Positions 45,738-56,155 of a stretch of 64,000 nucleotides of DNA are shown piece after piece. Below the pieces are notes generated by a model, which was not told the origin of the DNA, did not search any database, and saw nothing but the letters and a program-made list of their open reading frames with translations. Made by a program: the position numbers and the translations under genes. The first letter of the stretch is position 1, and every line of letters begins with the position of its first letter. The stretch comes from Kingdonia uniflora (lineage: Eukaryota > Streptophyta > Magnoliopsida > Ranunculales > Circaeasteraceae), in NCBI GenBank assembly GCA_014058105.1, contig JACGCM010002198.1, forward strand, positions 509,001 through 573,000, read 5' to 3'.

Positions 45738-46303
45738 TGCATACTTATTAGTATGGATCAAGACCAAAGAGGGATGAATGTAAAGATAGTAACGGTGTTT
45801 GCTTGTCTAAAGCATACTTATCAAGTATTGATCAAGATCAAATTTAAGGTAGTAAGGATGCCTGATTGTCTGATGCATACGTATCAAGTATGGATCAAGA
45901 TCAAGTTTAAGATAGTAAGGATGTTTAATTGTTTGACGCATACGTATTAAGTATGGATCGGGAACAAGCTAAGATTGTAAGGATGCTTGATTGTTTGATG
46001 CATACGAATCAAGTATGGATCGAGATCAAGTTTAAGATAGTAAGGATGCTTGATTGTTTGATGCATACTTATCAAGTATGGATCGAGATCAAGTTTAAGA
46101 TAGTAAGGATGCTTGATTGTTTGATGCATACGTATTAAGTATGGATCGAGATCAAGTTTAAGATAGAAAGGATGCTTGATTGTTTGATGCATACTTATTA
46201 AGTATGGATCGAGATTAAGTTGAAGATAGTAAGGATGCATGATTGTTTTATGCATACTTATCAAGTATGGATCGAGATCAAGTTGAAGATAGAAAAGATG
46301 TAA
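45738..46303. repeat. 63-bp tandem array in Tat-like element 2
   Basis: About nine copies of GGATGCTTGATTGTTTGATG / CATACTTATCAAGTATGGAT / CGAGATCAAGTTTAAGATAG / TAA. Each has the hairpin CATACTT-ATC-AAGTATG. Because 63 is 21 codons, the array is open in several frames on both strands (for example 45929-46138 plus, 45947-46264 minus); these are not genes. It occupies the hypervariable 3' tail. Confidence 0.92.
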
Positions 46304-46560
46304 GTGAAAGACAAGATTATTTATTTGAATTGATGATAATTGTTACAGTTGTTAGCTGTAAAACAGTTTCAGTTGAGCTATGTTCCATGGATATTCAAAC
46401 TGGATTTCATCTTCTGTCATTAGCCAGTAAGTCCTAATATCTGTTTTGTTACTAAAAATGTATGGCCCTTCCTAGTTTTTAGACAATTTTTAGAATTCAT
46501 AGGTCGAGTATTATCATGGATTCATCGAAGGACAAGGTCACTATTACCAAATTTTCTCTT

Positions 46561-47311
46561 TTAAACTTTTTTGTTGTAAGCTTTTTTTAGTATCTCATGG
46601 TATTGGCCCAAGTTTGCGATGGCTTTGTCCCGAGTTTCTTCAATCCAGTTTAGGTTGCATAGGAAACCGAACTCATTATCCTTATTTGTTACTTTTCTTC
46701 GAGCATTTGGCAGATCGAGGTCTGAAGGTATGACTGCTTCAGTACCGAAGGCCATCATAAATGGAGTGCAGCTAGTTAAAGTTCAAGAAGTAGTCCAGTA
46801 TGCCTAGAGAATACTAAGTAGTTCGTCAACCCATCTGCCTTTCTTTTCGTCGAGACGCTTGCATAAACTTGATTTGATGTTCTTGTTGATGGCTTCAGCT
46901 TGGCCGTACCTTGAGGGTACTACGGTGTGGACGTTGATAGTTAAATTTTGTACTTGTGGAAGATAGTGAAGACTTTACTGCTGATGAATTGTTTGCCGTT
47001 GCCAGATCGTATCATTTGGGGGTAGTCAAATCTAGTGAGTATGTGTTCCCAAATGAACTTAATCACTTCATTTTTATCTGTGTGACATAAAGGAATTGCC
47101 AAGACCCATTTTGTAAAATAGTTAGGGGCTACAAGGACGAACTTTCAGTTTCCTGATGTTGGGAGAAAGGTCCAATGATGTTTATTCCCCATCGTTTGAA
47201 TGGCCAGAGGACATTACTAATGTACAAATCAAGTATTGGGCTTTTGATGTCTTGAGCATAAATTTGGCATTTATAGCACTTCCGTACAAAATCTTCGTAG
47301 TCTTGTCTCAT
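46561..47311 (-). pseudogene. Gypsy integrase (Tat-like element 2)
   Basis: HHCC part: QDYEDFVRKCYKCQIYAQDI (47129-47311); core pieces near 46900-47100 include YFTK and IRSGNGKQ-like remnants; C-terminal side MAFGTEAVIPSDLDLPNARR (46561-46758). Stops and shifts separate them. Confidence 0.8.
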
Positions 47312-47400
47312 CTTGGGTTAGTATATTCCTTGTGTAAATGCCCGCTGGGCTAATGTTCTTCCCGAAATGTGGGCTCCTTATATACTTTCTTGAAGTTTTT

Positions 47401-49568
47401 TTATTTTAATTTAAGCTTATTTTGAGAGATGCATTCAATAAGGGGCCCTCCTCCTGTGATGCGATATAAGACTTTATCTTGATCTTTAAATATGGGGCAT
47501 TTGGCCAAAATTGGACGGGCTTCTTCTTTGTTACTCGGAAGGATGTCGGAGTTGAGGTATGCATAGAATGGTTTTCTCCAGTCTTCAGGGTCTTCATCTT
47601 CAGTAATAGTGATATGCATCATTGACTGTATATTGAGATTTGAATGCTCGATGATTTTGATATTTAAAGATCTTTTTTCACTGTCTCCGAGCATGGCAGC
47701 GATGTAAGCTAATGCATTGGCATGACGATTTTCTTGTCGAGGTAAGTAAGAGATCGATGCTTATTTGATTTTGTTCATTTTTTCTTCGACAAGGGCTGCT
47801 TAATCAACCATTTTTCCTGATATGCAGAACGTTTTGTTGTAATGATTGGCTACGAGTAAAGAATCGATGTAAACTGCTATTTCTTCTGCTCCAAGTGTGA
47901 GTACGAGATCTAGTCTTTGGAGATTTCCTTCATATTCAGTCTTATTGTTTGTGGCATAGAAGTTTAGTTTAATAGCTTTCTCGATACGATGATTGTAAGG
48001 TATTACGAGGACGATGTTAATCCCTGATCCTCATAGTTTGGCTGATCCGTCTATAAAAAGTCGTCATCTAGAGCTTCAGGACCATGCATCTGGTTTTGCA
48101 ATTGAGTCACCTGTGAAGATTTCTTGGAGTTCTTCTCAATCGGGATCCTCGACCGAAAAATTTGCCAAAAAATCATCAATTGTTTGTCCCTTTATAGATA
48201 TCTGGGGTTCGAAGGAGATGTCGTACTCGCCAAGGAAAATAAACCATTGTTAAATCATTTGAGATTTTTCTTTTTTGGAAAGTACCAGTTTGAGAGGATA
48301 CTTAGTTATGATTTTGATGGGATGAGCTTGAAAGTATGGACAAAGTTTTTGAGAGCTAAATGCCAAAGCGAGTAGTTGTTTTTCTTTTGTTGTATATCTT
48401 TTCTTAGTAGGCATGAGAGTCTTGTCGATGAAGTAGATTAGTTTTTCTACTCCGTCTTCTTGAATAAGGACAAAACTAATTGAGTCATCAGTTATGGATA
48501 AGTACATTATTAGTATTTTGCCATCAACTGGAGTACTCATAATAGGAGGACACCCCAAGTATCGTTTAAGATATTGGAAAGCTAACTCGCATTCAGAAGT
48601 CCAAATGATTTCCCTGTGTTGTTTCTTGGAAAGTGTAGTGGGATTTCTACGAAGAAGGAGGTAAAGAAGTTTGTATCGATCAGATGACTTGGAGATGAAT
48701 ATGTAAAAGAGTGTCAATCTTACCTGCAAATTTTTGGACATCTTTCTTTGTTCTCGGAGACGGTATTGCGATGAATGCCTTAATTTGTGCTGGATCGATT
48801 TTAATTCCTCTTTTGCTGACCAGGTCCCAAAAATTTACTAGATGCGACACCGAATTGGTATTTTTCTGGGTTGAGTTTTATTTGGTAGGTGCGAAGGATA
48901 TCGAAGATGGTTTGGAGGTTACTGGGATGATCTTCGCATTTCAAGCTTTTGCAGATCATATCATCGATGTAGACTTCCATAATTTTACCTAGATGATATT
49001 TGAACATTTTAGTGACAAGCCTTTGGTAAGTAGCTCCTGCATTCTTTAACCCGAAAGGCATCACTATGTAATAATAGAGACCTCTTTCAGTAATGAAGGA
49101 TATTTTTTCTTGATCGTCTTCAACAAGTGGAACTTGATTATAGCCGGAGGCTGCATCCATCATGGAAAGAAGTTCGCGCCCTGCGACGAAATCGAAAAGT
49201 TATGGGATTAGTGGGAGAGGAAAACTATCTTTCGGCATAAATTTGTTGGGTTCTATGAAGTCAACTCAAACCCTGATCTTCCCATTTTTCTTTAGGACTG
49301 CCACAATGTTATAAACCCATTTTGGGTACTTTGCTTCATAAATAAATCCTACATGAAGGAGTTTATCAATTTCTTCGTTAACGGCTTTACGGATGCGGGG
49401 AGCTAAGTTTCGATGTTTTTGTCTGACTGCTTTGTTGTCCGGTAGAAGGTTTAGTTTGTGGCACTCGATTGATGGATCCATGCCAGTCATTTCATAGAAA
49501 GTCCAGGCAAAGATGTCGACGATTTTCTTAAGGAGCTGGTTCATGGTTTCTTTCTCGTCGGATGACAA
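47401..49568 (-). pseudogene. Gypsy RT and RNase H (Tat-like element 2)
   Basis: RT N-terminal piece 49266-49568 (FAWTFYEMTGMDPSIECHKL, EEIDKLLHVGFIYEAKYPKW); 48801-49163 with MMDAASGYNQVPLVEDDQEK, FGLKNAGATYQRLVTKMF and active site MEVYIDDMICKS; 48250-48741 with IWTSECELAFQYLKRYLGCP, YFIDKTLMPTKKRYTTKEKQ; RNase H remnants down to 47401. The pieces are in order with short gaps containing stops. Confidence 0.9.
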
Positions 49569-49673
49569 CTTGGAGCCGATGAAGGTGTGACACCCAGGCC
49601 CATTAAGTTCAATGGATTCGACTATTTCAGTGTCATGCTGCTCAAAAATGGGGGGTGCTCCCTGCTGTAGTTG

Positions 49674-50291
49674 TTATGCCTTGAGAAGCTTTACTGTGTG
49701 AGAGTTGGTGGTAGTATTCTCGCACATACGAACAACTGCTTGGCTACCTTTGATTTCATAGATTCTATGATCTATTGGAAATATTAATGTTAAATGATAT
49801 GTAAAAGGTACTGCTTTGATCGAATGTAACCAACTACATCCCGAAATTCCCAAATATTTGGACTCAACATCGATGACTAAAAATTTAACGAATGTTGTTT
49901 CTGATCCTGCCTGAACTAGCAGAGTAATTTCTCTTGTGGCTGATTCTTTCGAACCGTTGAAACCGGTGTTTGTGGTTATCGATGTTTTCATGGAATCTTT
50001 TAGTCCTAGAACCTCAATTGCCCTTCTGAATAAAGCATCAGTAGCGCTTCCTGTATCGACAAGAAGCATATGTAAGCAGTCCTGTCCAACTTTGAGCATA
50101 ATGACTAGAGGGTCATTATGAGAATATTTCACATGGCTGGTGTCACAGTCCTCGAAGGTAATATGGTATGGACGTTTTGATTTGTTCGATCTGGGAAGAA
50201 GTTTTGTAGACTTCTCTGTAGAGGTCATTTTGCAACAAGATGTAATCCGATCGTCTTGTTTCCTTTTCTTTCCTTTTTCAATCTCGATCAT
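49674..50291 (-). pseudogene. Gypsy protease (Tat-like element 2)
   Basis: 205 codons open: RPYHITFEDCDTSHVKYSHN, then LHMLLVDTGSATDALFRRAI (catalytic DTGS), SETTFVKFLVIDVESKYLGI and SGCSWLHSIKAVPFTYHLTL. This is a nearly complete retropepsin with its N-terminal approach, longer and better preserved than in element 1. Confidence 0.88.
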
Positions 50292-50299
50292 GTAAAGGT

Positions 50300-51926
50300 G
50301 GTGAGCTTACCCTTGGCCCTAATTTTGTTTAACGTCTTTGTTTTTTGTCTCATCCTCGAGAAACTTTTGGATGTCGATGACATAATTATGAAGCCTTCCT
50401 ACTAATAGGATGCGATTAAGATTCAAATGAGAGAGTAGCAGTTCTCAGTTTCGTGACTATGCACATTGTGATACTGACATAGAGGTTTGTTGGGGATATT
50501 AGGAATTGTTTGTGGTGCTTGATAATACTCATCTCCCTTTATCGTTGGTAAGATAACGAAGAGAGTCATTGTCATTGGGGGCAGAACTGGGATGGCTCAG
50601 TCGGGTCTCCCATCCTTTCTCCTGCTGTTGTCAGTGTTTCTGCCTCGCTGCTTGGGTGCTTCGGTAGTGGTCGACTTTCGGGGTGGAAATGAAACTGTTT
50701 CCCGAGAATGGATGGCAGATGAGCTCTTCATTTTATCTTTCTTGGATCGTTATAGTTCGATGTAGTTATTAACTACATCAATGATTTGTCACCATTCTGG
50801 GTTTGTGCAATGTAAGCTCTTCTCGAACCTTAGAGTCGATATGTAGGGCTGAGGTGATTGTTGGAATGACGATTTTAGGATCTGAGTTTCCATTTTTGTG
50901 TGTTTTTAGTAGGAAACGCTTGTAAAAGCTTGCCAAGGTTTCTTTTGTGCCCTGCTCGAAGAAGAATAATGAATCTACAGTAATCTCTCACTCTTTAGTA
51001 TGAACGTAATTGGACTCGAAGAGACGCTGTAATTGGCTGAATGTGGTGATGGAGCCCTCTTGGATTGTATGGAACCATCTGAGAGGTTCTTCTTTCAGGC
51101 TCATGTTGAATAGCGTGCACAACATGTGGTCAAGTTTGGAGTACAATCCAGCTGCAGCTTTGAAGTATCGGACATGGGTGGGCGGGTCAGTGAGGCATGC
51201 ATATTGAATAAACTTTGGCATGTGGAAATTATCTGGAATGGGCATAACTTCAAGATGAGGGGAGATGGGGTTTGTCTCGATTCTATCAAGTACAGACCTT
51301 CGGCCTGGGATATCAAAGTTTATGGCTTGGATCCTATTATTTAGGTCGTTTAAGGTGACGAACTATTGAGGTGGAATTGGTAAAGTTATAACTTGCGGAT
51401 CAAAATTACCCTGTCCTTCTGGTCCCAATCGGTCCCTGTCTGGTCTCCTTTTTGGCTGTGGGGAAGTTTGATGATGCGTGCATCGACTTCCTTGAGTTGT
51501 CGATGCTGGGGATATAAGTCCAAAGTATCGAGAAGCCCTGTCTCGATTTCTGGATCTGGATCGAGAAGTTCGTAATCCGTCATCTCTCAGTTGACCATTT
51601 CTTTGGGTCACTCTTGACCAATGATCACTTTGGGCTTGTGGAGGTGACGCTTGATGGCCAGTAAGTCGATCTTGGGTTCTCCTTAATCTTTCCATCTCCT
51701 TCAGATGTGTCCCACTCTGTTGGTCTAAGGCTTTCCATCTTTTGTCTCTTTTCACTTGAAGAGCTTGAGAATGAATGCGTTGATCTTCTAACCTTTTGGC
51801 TTTTTCTAACTCTACTTGTTTTTTAAGCTCGATCACGGCATTGTGTAGGCCGACTGTTTCTGGTATCGGATTGATCTTGTGATCTCTTACTGTGCTAGAA
51901 TGGCTTCGGAGATTCATATTTGTCAT
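50300..51926 (-). pseudogene. Gypsy gag (Tat-like element 2)
   Basis: Start MTNMNLRSHSSTVRDHKINP at 51926, an Arg/Gln-rich charged region with coiled-coil tendency (VELEKAKRLEDQRIHSQALQ) to 51363, then capsid (PDNFHMPKFIQYACLTDPPT, HVRYFKAAAGLYSKLDHMLC, EEPLRWFHTIQEGSITTFSQ, 50988-51245) and decayed C-terminal part to about 50300. Confidence 0.85.
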
Positions 51927-51970
51927 TGGATTATTTTTAGATCAGGGGTGGTAAAGAAAAGTGTGATAAT

Positions 51971-51989
51971 TCCCACATACGGTGCCAAT
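51971..51989 (-). other. Primer-binding site of Tat-like element 2
   Basis: Minus strand reads ATTGGCACCGTATGTGGGAA a few bases past the LTR, resembling the same tRNA-type site as element 1. Confidence 0.65.
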
Positions 51990-51994
51990 TATAG

Positions 51995-52502
51995 TGGCGT
52001 ATTTTCCGGAAGGATAATCTTTGCCAATACTTTTTCTAAGGAAGGTGCAATAATAAACTAAACAAGCAAGATTTAATGTAGAAAACTCAGTAAAAGCTAA
52101 GAAAAACTACGACCTCGATGAGGGTTTTGATGTAAAATCTAATATGTTGTTAGTTATTACAAGTTTTGAAGTGACAGTAGGGTAAGGAAGTAGAAATAGT
52201 AGAGTTACGAATGTGAATAATCTATTATATGCCTGTATTTATAGTGGATACAGGCAGTTTACAAAAAGAAATAAGCAGTCTCCTATTCCAGGAATTATGG
52301 GCAAACTTCACCTATCTCTAACGGCTCTTTCTTGACCAGGCATAATGGGAACTTTTAGTAGGTCGAGGACTTGTGGTAACTTCTCGAATGTTGTATGTCT
52401 TCGACTATGCAATGCTGAATGTCTTTGACTATGCTATGCCGGCCGTCTTCGACTATGCTATGCCGGCTTATCTTTGTCGAATCTGGGAAATATGCTACTA
52501 CA
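51995..52502 (-). repeat. 5' LTR of Tat-like element 2 (about 508 bp)
   Basis: Minus strand starts TGTAGTAGCATATTTCCC exactly where MRS2 coding sequence is interrupted, and ends ACGCCA near the primer site. The inner edge could be a few bases different. It holds three copies of GTCTTCGACTATGC(T/A)ATGC (52387-52465). The next bases outside are ACACT. Confidence 0.75.
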
Positions 52503-52887
52503 ACACTGCCATCCAAGGAGTTCATCAAGATAACCTCATCTGCGGTGATAATACACCTTACCTGTTCAAGATTGATAACAATTTCCCTTTCCCGGCCTAA
52601 TATTGTAGAAGGATAAATGAACATGGGATCCAAAAGACTAAGATCTCTGGCAGGTTGGGAGCAATGTCTCATTAGAGTAGCCTTGTCAAGTTCCAAAATC
52701 ATTGAATTCCCATTATCATCGATCCTTATCCAAGGCCGGCTAACTTGACCTCGTTTTTTTTTTCATTTAATGAATCAAACCCCTGAATGAGAGAACTCTC
52801 ATACCGAATTGCGTCAAATCTTACAGAATTATAAGAAATTGGGTTAGGAAGACCATGAGGAAGAAATGGATCCCTTAATGCGGCCAT
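52503..52887 (-). pseudogene. 5' fragment of an MRS2/CorA-type magnesium transporter gene
   Basis: Minus strand from ATG at 52885-52887: MAALRDPFLPHGLPNPISYN to FDSLNEKK, then in the next frame KRGQVSRPWIRIDDNGNS, ILELDKATLMRHCSQPARDL, LDPMFIYPSTILGREREIVI, NLEQVRCIITADEVILMNSL ending DGSV. This is the N-terminal cytosolic/matrix domain of plant MRS2 (MGT) proteins of the MRS2-1/5/10 type, which form Mg2+ channels whose GMN pore lies far downstream. The fragment covers about 125 residues; a one-base shift falls in an A10 run (about 52758) and may be a real change or a sequencing error. The Tat LTR cuts it after LDGSV. No further exons are in the window. Confidence 0.85.
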
Positions 52888-52936
52888 TCAATATCTTCCT
52901 CTATTAAAAGGAACTCTACTATAGAGAATACATTAA

Positions 52937-53050
52937 CTAAAATGAATCCAAGTCATAACTTTTCTTCAACCAGGTCACCAATTGGTTGGAGTAGCTTAAA
53001 ATGTAAATGACCAGTACAGGGATCCCGATTTTCATATAAGCCGCATCGAT
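52937..53050 (-). pseudogene. Terminal-exon-like piece upstream of the MRS2 fragment
   Basis: After TTTTTCATTTCAG the minus strand is open for 37 codons, IDAAYMKIGIPVLVIYILSY then SNQLVTWLKKSYDLDSF and TAG. A good acceptor and hydrophobic stretch suggest the last exon of some other gene. Unrecognised. Confidence 0.3.
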
Positions 53051-53288
53051 CTGAAATGAAAAACCTATTGAGTTACATTGGGAGTTGTTGTTGTTTTAAG
53101 ATGAGTTGAAGAGTTCTATAGTTTAGATAGTATGCCCACTAACTTTTGCTTGAAAGTTCACAATGCTGTTAGCCCCCATAATAAGTTTAAATACGACTTT
53201 TTCCACATTGTTTTTTCTTTGTTTATAATAGCTACACCTCATTGCTGGAGTTTTACTTCTCTTTTCCTTATACTACTAAAATTCGAAA

Positions 53289-53423
53289 ATGGCAGGCATT
53301 GATTTTCAAGAGAAAGGTGGCTTGAGACTCTCAAGGGACTTATACTCGATGAAAAAGCTTCGAAAACAAGATTTGACTATAAACATTGGGGTTGGACTAC
53401 CTTTTGATAAATTGCAGGTTTAA
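53289..53423 (+). CDS. Unrecognised 44-codon ORF
   Basis: MAGIDFQEKGGLRLSRDLYS, MKKLRKQDLTINIGVGLPFD then KLQV and TAA. AAATTGCAG before GTTTAA could be an exon end. Composition looks coding; no family recognised. May be a gene fragment. Confidence 0.25.
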   Translation: MAGIDFQEKGGLRLSRDLYSMKKLRKQDLTINIGVGLPFDKLQV

Positions 53424-54890
53424 TTTTAACTTCCATTTATGATTTGGCTATGATATTTTAAGTTTTAGCATCTACAGAGCCACTCGATGTATTGGAAATG
53501 ATTTATACAATATGGAAGATGTATCAGCTGAAAGGCACCGAATTGCGTCAAATGTAATAGAATATTCATAATATTTCTATTTATCTCAACTATTTCTCCA
53601 TGTGAGATTATAGTGGACTTGCACTGCCGAATAAAATTTTTGCCGCAGTTGTATAATACTATCATAGTATAAGGTAATCCATTATCAGGCCTTCCTGAAT
53701 ATGGAGGTGAGGGTACCAAACAAAGCTCCTTTTTTGCTATTTAGAGACTCATTATTCTCAATAATAGTCTTTTCCAGATTCTGCGTAGTTGAATTTTAGT
53801 ATTCATACAGGTCAAGTTTATTGGTACCTAAAATAGAAATTGCAGTATGAGAAATACTCGATGTTTTAAGTGTCACCAACATCTATTATGCATGTAGATC
53901 AATACCAGTAGTAGTACTTGATAAACATTCTTTATATAAAGGCAATTCATAATATTCAAGTCAGTGATTCCCAATCATTACTTGTAGGTTAACCTTGTTC
54001 ATATCCTATTACTTATGAAATTATTTTTAAGTACATGATTTCCAACTATTACTTGCGGTTCATAGTATATCGCGCAATGAAGTACATGATTCCCAATCAT
54101 TACTTGTAAGTGAACCCTGTTCATGGCTCTATACTCATGAGATCCTATTAAGTGTCAAATCCTAATTTTACCCTGTAAAATGGTAATCTTAACCTTAAAG
54201 TGTATTTTAATAAAGTCTTAGCCAATACATCTATTCAAAACCACTAGATGTTGCATTTCTTATTCTAACAACTAGGGTGTTCTTAATCCCTAAGTTATAT
54301 AAAAGTCTGTATATTCTAGACAAATAAACTTATTTACTACGAATATGAGGGGTATTAGATATTTAGCTGGCAAGTGGTCCCACCCCGAAGTCTGCTGGGT
54401 TCACAAGATAGGTTGATTATACATGTCTTTGAACTAACATTTTAAGATATTATAGGTTACTATCAGTGCCTATATACCTCTAAATGTTATCATGTAACAT
54501 CTAATTGTACCTAGATACAAAAAATTGGTTCCTCAGATACTAAGTTTTTAGAAATAAGATTAAGTCAATTCCCAATTGAGCTCTAATTATTTGTCCTTGA
54601 CAATTAACTGTGATTTAGATATGACTTCTAGTCGTATTCTAAATTAGTCTTGGTTTTGTATTATCTGTAATCCCTGATTATGATAATTAGTATCCTAGGG
54701 GCATACCATTAATATTCAATTAGCTATCGTAAGATACTTAAATTGGTATTAATCAATTTGCTTATATCCTATATAAGTGAGTCATTATTCCTATATAAGG
54801 CATTCGTTCCCATAAAAAATTTAAAAAATATTTTTCATAAAACAATTAAAAATGGATCCCCCACGAGGTAGGTCCAGTCAATAGGAATTT
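53424..54890. other. A/T-rich sequence with GATTCCCAATCATTACTTGTA repeats
   Basis: GATT(C/T)CCAA(T/C)(C/T)ATTACTTG recurs at about 53965, 54028 and 54090, each followed by a variant of GGTTAACC/GTGAACC and GTTCAT: a degenerate repeat of about 62 bp. Otherwise no coding frame. It should contain the gag region of Copia 3, but I cannot see it. Confidence 0.5.
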
Positions 54891-54899
54891 TTTTTAAAT

Positions 54900-55695
54900 T
54901 GGACTAAATTTGACCAAGAATTTAGTTTTTTATAGCCGATTCAATGTCTGAACCGATCCTGGACCAGTCTGACTCAGTCTGGGTCAAGGTCTGAACCGGG
55001 TTGATCGGTTTGATCCGGTCATACGTGCCCCGCACGTGACTGCCACACGTGCCATACATGCCTCGCACGTGCCTTCCACATGTCACTCCGATGACCGGTC
55101 TGTTATCCGTCCGGTGGCCAGTCAGGTGACTACCACGTGTCACCCCCGGTGACTGCCCCGTGCCATGCCACGTGTCCTTGACATGTGCCACTGCTGACGC
55201 CGGCATAAGATAATGATGACTTCATCAATCAAATAATTATTTTAAAAAAATTAATAATAATTTATTTTTGCTGATGCCATCTGACCTAAAAACGCCATTT
55301 TTGGTCGTGAAACTGCCTAGTTTCAATGTGAGTTTTTCGGCGATTGGGACATCTCCCTATGACGTGTCATATACCGTTGGAAAGTTCTTGGGTTAAGCTA
55401 TCTAACCAAAGTGGTTTCGCCTCTATCTAATGTCCACAGAGAAAGTAATTTTGGTTTGAAAACAGTCATTAATCAAGGGTAAAAATTACCCAAATTGGCT
55501 ATTTTTAATCCGAAAAAATAGAGAAAAATATAACTAATCCATATTTATATATCATAAAACATTGATTAGATAAAAATTAAATCTAAATTCGAAAATCTTT
55601 TAAATACCTCTCCTGATCGCAAGAATTCCCTGAAAATGCTTATTGGAGAGTGATTTTTTTCTCCTCTTGATCTACTAGCTTACGTGTTGATAACG
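54900..55695 (-). other. Copia 3 leader with CACGTG-rich segment
   Basis: From the right LTR inward (minus strand) CGTTATCAACACGTAAGC resembles a Copia primer region, followed by A/T-rich leader. Between 55020 and 55190 the composition jumps to G+C-rich with many CACGTG, CACGTGT, GCACGTG and CCGGT words (at least seven CACGTG/ACGTGT). The minus strand is open for 94 codons there, but the peptide is repetitive and probably meaningless. Confidence 0.5.
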
Positions 55696-55899
55696 TGTTG
55701 AGGAATAATAGATATAAACTATCAGTTCTATATCTTGATTGAGAATTGTTTCTCTGTACGCAATGCAAAGTAGATAACCTTACAATATAGGTTACCAAAC
55801 CTACTCAAACTCTCCCCATAAACCCTAAAGGCCTATGAGCTTGTAAGGAGTCCAATATGACACTCCAATCCTAACTTGGGCTTGACCCAATTCCTAGCA
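55696..55899 (-). repeat. 5' LTR of Copia element 3 (204 bp)
   Basis: TGTTGAGGAATAATAGATAT...CCAATTCCTAGCA on the plus strand; followed by TAAAC. Matches 32782-33029 with one 44-bp gap and scattered changes. Confidence 0.85.
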
Positions 55900-56155
55900 T
55901 AAACATTATTAATTGCAAGTTCTACGTAGCCTTCCACTTAGTATGAATCACGTTGCTTATTTTTGTAGGAATTATGATCTCACTTTCACACGAATATTGT
56001 CCACACCTAACTCTGGTGTCAATGTTGACTCTCAATAAACAAATAAAATATCAAATAATGAAACCCTTTTCTTAACCAATTTGTACCAAAATAATAATAA
56101 TCAAATACTGAAACCTTTTTTTAATCACTTTAGACCATGATACACACAACCCTAA

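Larger units (their letters stand above)
43924..52502 (-). mobile_element. Ty3/Gypsy Tat-like element 2, 3' LTR missing
   Basis: Minus strand: 5' LTR, primer site, gag, protease, RT/RNase H, integrase; then a 63-bp tandem array and an opposite-strand coiled-coil ORF. Same architecture as the element at the window start but with unrelated array and different-length antisense gene. It is joined directly to Athila sequence at 43924, with no 3' LTR and no antisense-gene N-terminus. A 15-bp word, CCTGCCCATTGGTCA, occurs at both 43889 and 43924, at the junction. Confidence 0.85.
32782..55899 (-). mobile_element. Ty1/Copia element 3, expanded to 23 kb by nested insertions
   Basis: Related LTRs at 32782-33029 and 55696-55899 are flanked outside by the same 5 bp, TAAAC (32777-32781 and 55900-55904). 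The left LTR is next to a purine-tract-like sequence and minus-strand Copia RNase H/RT/integrase (33200-36130); the right LTR is next to a Copia primer-like site and leader. All parts fit one minus-strand Copia. Between 36380 and about 53-55 kb lie other elements and an MRS2 gene piece. The single-element reading is inference from LTRs, orientation and target duplication. Confidence 0.75.

Noticed and set aside
45929..46264. Open frames on both strands across the 63-bp array
   Set aside because: They exist because the unit is 21 codons long without stops; the peptides are pure repeat translation.
53546..53720. LTR edge suggested by GCGTCAAATGTAATAG, like the Tat 1 LTR boundary
   Set aside because: The preceding bases do not form a primer site, and the 17-mer ACCGAATTGCGTCAAAT also occurs in the MRS2 coding piece (about 52795), so it is more likely a small duplication of that gene sequence or chance.
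54922..55206. 94-codon minus-strand ORF over the CACGTG island
   Set aside because: Composition follows the CACGTG/CCGGT words (repeated THGRHVRGMYG-like peptide); no family.
36380..55899. A single large CACTA element carrying the MRS2 piece
   Set aside because: Attractive, but the matching TAGTG end and subterminal GGGAC repeats were not found between 52.9 and 55.7 kb; kept only as one explanation.
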